Position numbers and translations under genes: made by a program. A stretch of 53,478 nucleotides of DNA. Origin: Caballeronia arationis (GTDB lineage Bacteria > Pseudomonadota > Gammaproteobacteria > Burkholderiales > Burkholderiaceae). Positions within the stretch are counted from its first letter, which is position 1. Each line of letters opens with the position of its first letter. The stretch lies in assembly GCF_001544975.2 (NCBI RefSeq), contig NZ_FCOG02000042.1, positions 1-53,478 of the forward strand, read 5' to 3'. Positions 50,596-53,478 of this stretch are shown here, piece after piece. Below the pieces are notes generated by a model that did no database searches, was not told the origin of the DNA, and was given only the letters and a program-made list of their open reading frames with translations.

Positions 50596-50942
50596 GACAA
50601 ACCTCCGGGAACGCAAAAGCCCCTTACCTTACGCCAAATGCAAGCATTGTGCCGAGCTGGGCCTCATGCGCTTTCGTCGTCCTTTCATGACGCCGCGCGT
50701 TGTCACGCGCACGTAACCGGATCGCGATTCGTTGGATGCTGGAGACGCGACACTTGGACCGCGCGCACCTCGATGCGCTAAAGTAGAAGCGCAATACGAG
50801 CAACGAAGCCGCCCGCGGTTGCGCATGGCAACGCGCGCAAGCGGCCGCAGTCTGGTGCACCGGCCCTGGAAAGCCCGTGCTTGGTAACGATAATTTGACC
50901 GGCGCGAGACGTCCGCAGCCGGCACTCTGACGGGGATTCATC
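50596..50942. other. Divergent intergenic region
   Basis: About 350 bases without a supported gene. TTGGAC (50754-50759) and TAAAGT (50779-50784) form a weak promoter candidate toward the small plus-strand gene, with a long 19-base spacer. GC-rich inverted sequences (GTTGC and GCAAC near 50820) occur but no terminator is apparent. Confidence 0.4.
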
Positions 50943-51155
50943 ATGCAAATCGGTTCGATTGTCCGCTCCGTGCATATCGCCGTGCCTCAGGGCGCGCGCG
51001 GCATCGTGATGCGAATTCTTGGCGACATGGCTATGGTCGCGTGGTATGCGGGCGAGCCCGGTGTGTCGCAGCTGCTCAACACGGAACCGTTCTTCCTGGA
51101 GGATCTCATCGATACCGGCGACGTCGTGCGGCCGGCGAATTCGGTCGTTCACTAG
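50943..51155 (+). CDS. Small hypothetical protein
   Basis: This 70-residue protein opens IGSIVRSVHIAVPQGARGIVMRILGDMAMVAWYAGEPG. It is beta-rich with a conserved-looking tail FFLEDLIDTGDVV. It resembles small SH3-like barrels in layout, but I do not recognise the family. GACGGGG lies before the ATG. It precedes the srkA-like gene by 77 bases on the same strand. Confidence 0.65.
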   Translation: MQIGSIVRSVHIAVPQGARGIVMRILGDMAMVAWYAGEPGVSQLLNTEPFFLEDLIDTGDVVRPANSVVH

Positions 51156-51232
51156 TTTTTGCAGGCGAAGCCGCGCCCGGTCGGCACTCGACGGTGCGTG
51201 CCTGCCGCGTCAATGCGCGGCACAATGCCGGG

Positions 51233-52294
51233 ATGAACCACGACCAGTCAGAAGCACCCGGCGCCTCGTCTCCCGGCGACGCGCAGTCCACGCAAGCCGT
51301 GCCGCCCTTCGCCGGCCTCACGCCCGAGTGCGTCCTCGACGCCCTCGACAGCGTCCTCCTGCCCGCCGGCGAACGCACGGACGGGCGCATGCTCCCGCTC
51401 AACAGCTACGAAAACCGCGTCTATCAGGTCGGCATGGAAGACGGGCCGCCGGTCGTCGCGAAGTTCTATCGGCCGAACCGATGGTCCGACGATGCCATTC
51501 TCGAAGAACACGCGTTCGTCGCGGAACTCGCCCGGCGCGAGATTCCGGCCGTGCCGGCGCGCATGTTGAACGGGGCGTCGCTGCATCATTTCGACGGCTT
51601 TCGCTTCTCGATCTTCGAGCGCCGCGGCGGCCGCGCGCCCGACATCGACGGCCGCAACAGCAGCGAAACGCTCGAATGGCTCGGGCGCTTCATCGGGCGG
51701 ATTCACGCGGTGGGCGCCATCGAGACGTATCGCGAGCGGCCGATTCTCGATATCCAGAGCTTCGGCTTCGAGCCGCGCGACTTTCTCCTGACGCACGATT
51801 TCATACCCCGCGACGTGCGCGAGGCGTATGAGAGCGTCGTGCGGATGGCGCTCGAAGGCGTCGAACGCTGCTTCGAGCGGGCGGGCGAAATCCGCGCCAT
51901 CCGGCTGCACGGCGACTGCCATCCGAGCAACGTGCTGTGGACCGACGCCGGCCCGCATTTCGTCGATTTCGACGACAGCCGCATGGGCCCGGCCGTCCAG
52001 GATCTCTGGCTTCTGCTGCCGGGCGAGCGCGCGGAGGCATCGCGCGCGCTCGCCGACCTGCTCGCCGGCTACGAGGATTTCTGCGATTTCGAGCCGCGCG
52101 AGTTGCATCTGGTCGAGGCGCTGCGCACGCTGCGGCTGATCCACTACTCGGCGTGGCTGGCACGCCGCTGGGACGATCCCGCGTTTCCCGCGGCGTTTCC
52201 GTGGTTCAACACGCAGCGTTACTGGGAAGATCGCATCCTCGAATTGCGCGAGCAGGTCGCCGCAATGGACGAAGGGCCGCTCTGGCCCGTCTGA
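51233..52294 (+). CDS. srkA: Stress-response Ser/Thr kinase SrkA (YihE)
   Basis: This 353-residue aminoglycoside-phosphotransferase-fold kinase matches SrkA: RMLPLNSYENRVYQVGMEDGPPVVAKFYRPNRWSDDAILEEHAF carries the nucleotide-binding lysine, LHGDCHPSNVLW the catalytic aspartate, and FVDFDDSRMGPAVQDLWLLLPG the metal-binding aspartate. The tail HYSAWLARRWDDPAFPAAFPWFNTQRYWEDRILELREQ is diagnostic. SrkA limits stress-induced cell death in E. coli. The N-terminal ~30 residues are low-complexity. The ATG at 51233 has a poor ribosome site. The dsbA partner usual in enterobacteria is absent. Confidence 0.92.
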   Translation: MNHDQSEAPGASSPGDAQSTQAVPPFAGLTPECVLDALDSVLLPAGERTDGRMLPLNSYENRVYQVGMEDGPPVVAKFYRPNRWSDDAILEEHAFVAELARREIPAVPARMLNGASLHHFDGFRFSIFERRGGRAPDIDGRNSSETLEWLGRFIGRIHAVGAIETYRERPILDIQSFGFEPRDFLLTHDFIPRDVREAYESVVRMALEGVERCFERAGEIRAIRLHGDCHPSNVLWTDAGPHFVDFDDSRMGPAVQDLWLLLPGERAEASRALADLLAGYEDFCDFEPRELHLVEALRTLRLIHYSAWLARRWDDPAFPAAFPWFNTQRYWEDRILELREQVAAMDEGPLWPV

Positions 52295-52374
52295 CTCCCT
52301 TTCCTGTCGTTTCACCTCCCTTCGTTTTATTACGGCGAATTTCAGCGGGTTGAACAAACTCATTCGCCATGTAA

Positions 52375-52389
52375 TGATAACGATTCTCA
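52375..52389 (+). promoter_or_regulatory. Fur box upstream of the PepSY gene
   Basis: TGATAAC-G-ATTCTCA fits the 7-1-7 Fur consensus (TGATAAT-N-ATTATCA) at 12 of 14 arm positions. It lies 78 bases before the GTG at 52468. TTGAAC (52350-52355) and TAATGA (52372-52377) 16 bases apart form a promoter that overlaps it, as expected for iron-Fur repression. Confidence 0.82.
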
Positions 52390-52467
52390 TTTGTTACGTA
52401 TCAGGACCGGGGCGGCGGCGACCGCTCCGGTCCCATTCCCTTTCCCCGCCGAAGAACGGAGAGACGC

Positions 52468-53211
52468 GTGAACGCGCCCGACCAGATCAAGCAACAAGCG
52501 CCATCGAATGCATCCGCGAAGCAGTACAAGCCACACACCGAGCCGGGCACGCATCGCCTCATCGACGACGCGGAGCAGGCCGTGCGCCGCGGCCGCTCGC
52601 GGCGCGCGACGTTCATCAAGTGGCTGCGCAAGGTGCACGGCTGGGTCGGGCTGTGGGGTGCGGTGCTCGGGCTTCTGTTCGGCACGACGGGATTTCTGCT
52701 GAACCATCGCGGCGGCCCGCTCAGGATTTCGACCGGCGAACCGCAGGTGTCGCAAATGCAGCTCGCCGTGCCCGCTGGAGGACTTCACTCACCGAAGGAA
52801 CTCGGCGGATGGCTCAAGCGCGAGTTGAAGATCGACGGGAATCTCGGACGCGTGAAGCGCGAAGCGGCACGCCCGGTCGCCTGGGGCGATCAGACGACGA
52901 TGCAGCCCGAACAATGGACCGTCATGCTTGCGTCGCCGAGTGGCGGTGTATCGGCGGAGTACTGGGTGGGAAATGGTTTCGTTTCGGTGAAGCGTTCGGA
53001 GAACAGTTTCCTCGCGACGATGAACAACCTGCATAAGGGCGTGGGACTAAGTGTGGGCTGGGTGCTGCTGATCGATACGCTCGCAGGCAGCATTATCTTG
53101 CTGTCGCTGACCGGGGTGCTGCTGTGGACCGAGTTGAACAAGCGCCGGACGGTGGGGCTGGTGCTCGTGGGGGCGTCGATTGCGGCGGCGGTGGCTTGCG
53201 GGATGATGTGA
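52468..53211 (+). CDS. PepSY-associated membrane protein, iron-regulated
   Basis: This 247-residue inner-membrane protein of the PepSY_TM group has a first helix WVGLWGAVLGLLFGTTGFLLNH preceded by the family's FIKWLRKVHGW, then a periplasmic PepSY-like region (about residues 90-180), then NLHKGVGLSVGWVLLIDTLAGSIILLSLTGVLLW and a last helix. Members are linked to reductive iron-siderophore uptake, and the Fur box upstream supports that. The start is GTG at 52468 with GGAGAG upstream. No TonB receptor is adjacent in the window; an insertion sequence begins about 60 bases downstream. Confidence 0.9.
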   Translation: MNAPDQIKQQAPSNASAKQYKPHTEPGTHRLIDDAEQAVRRGRSRRATFIKWLRKVHGWVGLWGAVLGLLFGTTGFLLNHRGGPLRISTGEPQVSQMQLAVPAGGLHSPKELGGWLKRELKIDGNLGRVKREAARPVAWGDQTTMQPEQWTVMLASPSGGVSAEYWVGNGFVSVKRSENSFLATMNNLHKGVGLSVGWVLLIDTLAGSIILLSLTGVLLWTELNKRRTVGLVLVGASIAAAVACGMM

Positions 53212-53270
53212 GGTGACCCCAGGTTGATTCGACGCGGTTCGGATCGCGGCGGGTTGGCAGACAGAAGGGG

Positions 53271-53478
53271 GGGTGTCCCGAATTTTGTGTAAACAGGTTG
53301 TGGTTTAACGGGGCATCAGCCTGTCCTCGAACTGGATAGTAAAGCGGTTCAAAGCTGCCTTCCAATCGCGGATTGGCATCGTCCAGTTCTTGCTGATGTT
53401 GTTCAGCGCCAGGTAAAACAGCTTGGTCACGGCGTCGTCGGTCGGAAACGAGCTGCGGGTCTTGATCACCTTGCGCAG
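53271..53478 (-). mobile_element. End of an IS256-family insertion sequence (cut by the right edge)
   Basis: A terminal segment beginning GGGTGTCCCGAATTTTGTGT at about 53271 is followed by the 3' end of a Mutator-type transposase gene. The exact inverted-repeat boundary is uncertain because the other end is outside the window, so no target duplication can be checked. Confidence 0.75.
53305..53478 (-). CDS. IS256-family transposase, C-terminal fragment
   Basis: The last 57 residues are present, reading VIKTRSSFPTDDAVTKLFYL, then LALNNISKNWTMPIRDW, then FTIQFEDRLMPR before TAA. This is the conserved C-terminus of IS256/Mutator transposases (the K-x-R-x-x-FP-x-x-x-x-x-x-K-x-x-Y-L pattern and the W-x-x-P-x-x-x-W segment). 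The DDE catalytic part lies beyond the window edge. Nothing shows whether the element is intact. Confidence 0.9.
   Translation of the reverse strand: MRKVIKTRSSFPTDDAVTKLFYLALNNISKNWTMPIRDWKAALNRFTIQFEDRLMPR

Overview
The window looks like a chromosomal contig from a Burkholderiales beta-proteobacterium, most likely Paraburkholderia or Caballeronia. Coding DNA is GC-rich with long antisense shadow frames. The Burkholderia-type porin, the 100-residue H-NS with a TWSGRGKPP DNA-binding motif, the single-chain indolepyruvate oxidoreductase and the KESKQRKQ palindromic repeat all fit that group. The right edge cuts an IS256-family transposase and the left edge starts beside a palindromic repeat, which is how draft contigs often end. 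Genus assignment is inference.

Layout. 1-2.0 kb: repeat, sulfate-binding protein and a small hydrolase. 2.1-6.6 kb: tightly packed catabolic run (VOC protein, hydroxyacid dehydrogenase, HMG-CoA lyase, YbaK deacylase, DUF1289-MaoC fusion, metallo-hydrolase). 6.8-9.0 kb: divergent fluoroacetate-dehalogenase-like hydrolase and nitronate monooxygenase sharing a palindrome-containing promoter region. 9.0-12.6 kb: porin, small secreted protein, SBF-like transporter. 12.8-15.3 kb: overlapping acyl-CoA dehydrogenase / PIG-L deacetylase / NodS-like methyltransferase operon of unknown product, the most intriguing system here. 15.3-18.7 kb: LacI regulator, AGE epimerase and PfkB kinase, readable as mannose to fructose to fructose-6-phosphate. 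18.8-30.3 kb: two small proteins of similar layout, GST, indolepyruvate oxidoreductase, EAL phosphodiesterase, CPA1 antiporter, RutG-like permease and chemoreceptor.

30.4-33.5 kb is AT-richer and gene-poor. It carries a polytopic GT-C-like membrane protein and a truncated small ORF, and abuts tRNA-Ala(CGC), so it looks like an island remnant. 33.6-37.5 kb is the conserved yra neighbourhood (rsmI facing yraN-diaA-dolP-like), here with a cytochrome c, followed by rlpA. 38.1-46.7 kb: metallo-hydrolase and exonuclease, Lrp regulator, CDF transporter, H-NS, HugZ-like protein, MFS transporter, solitary Liv-type binding protein and dienelactone hydrolase. 46.7-53.5 kb: CFA-synthase-like methyltransferase with DUF1295 reductase, small membrane protein, MFS transporter, SrkA kinase, Fur-box-controlled PepSY protein and the IS256 end.

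No CRISPR array, prophage, toxin-antitoxin pair or rRNA gene was seen.
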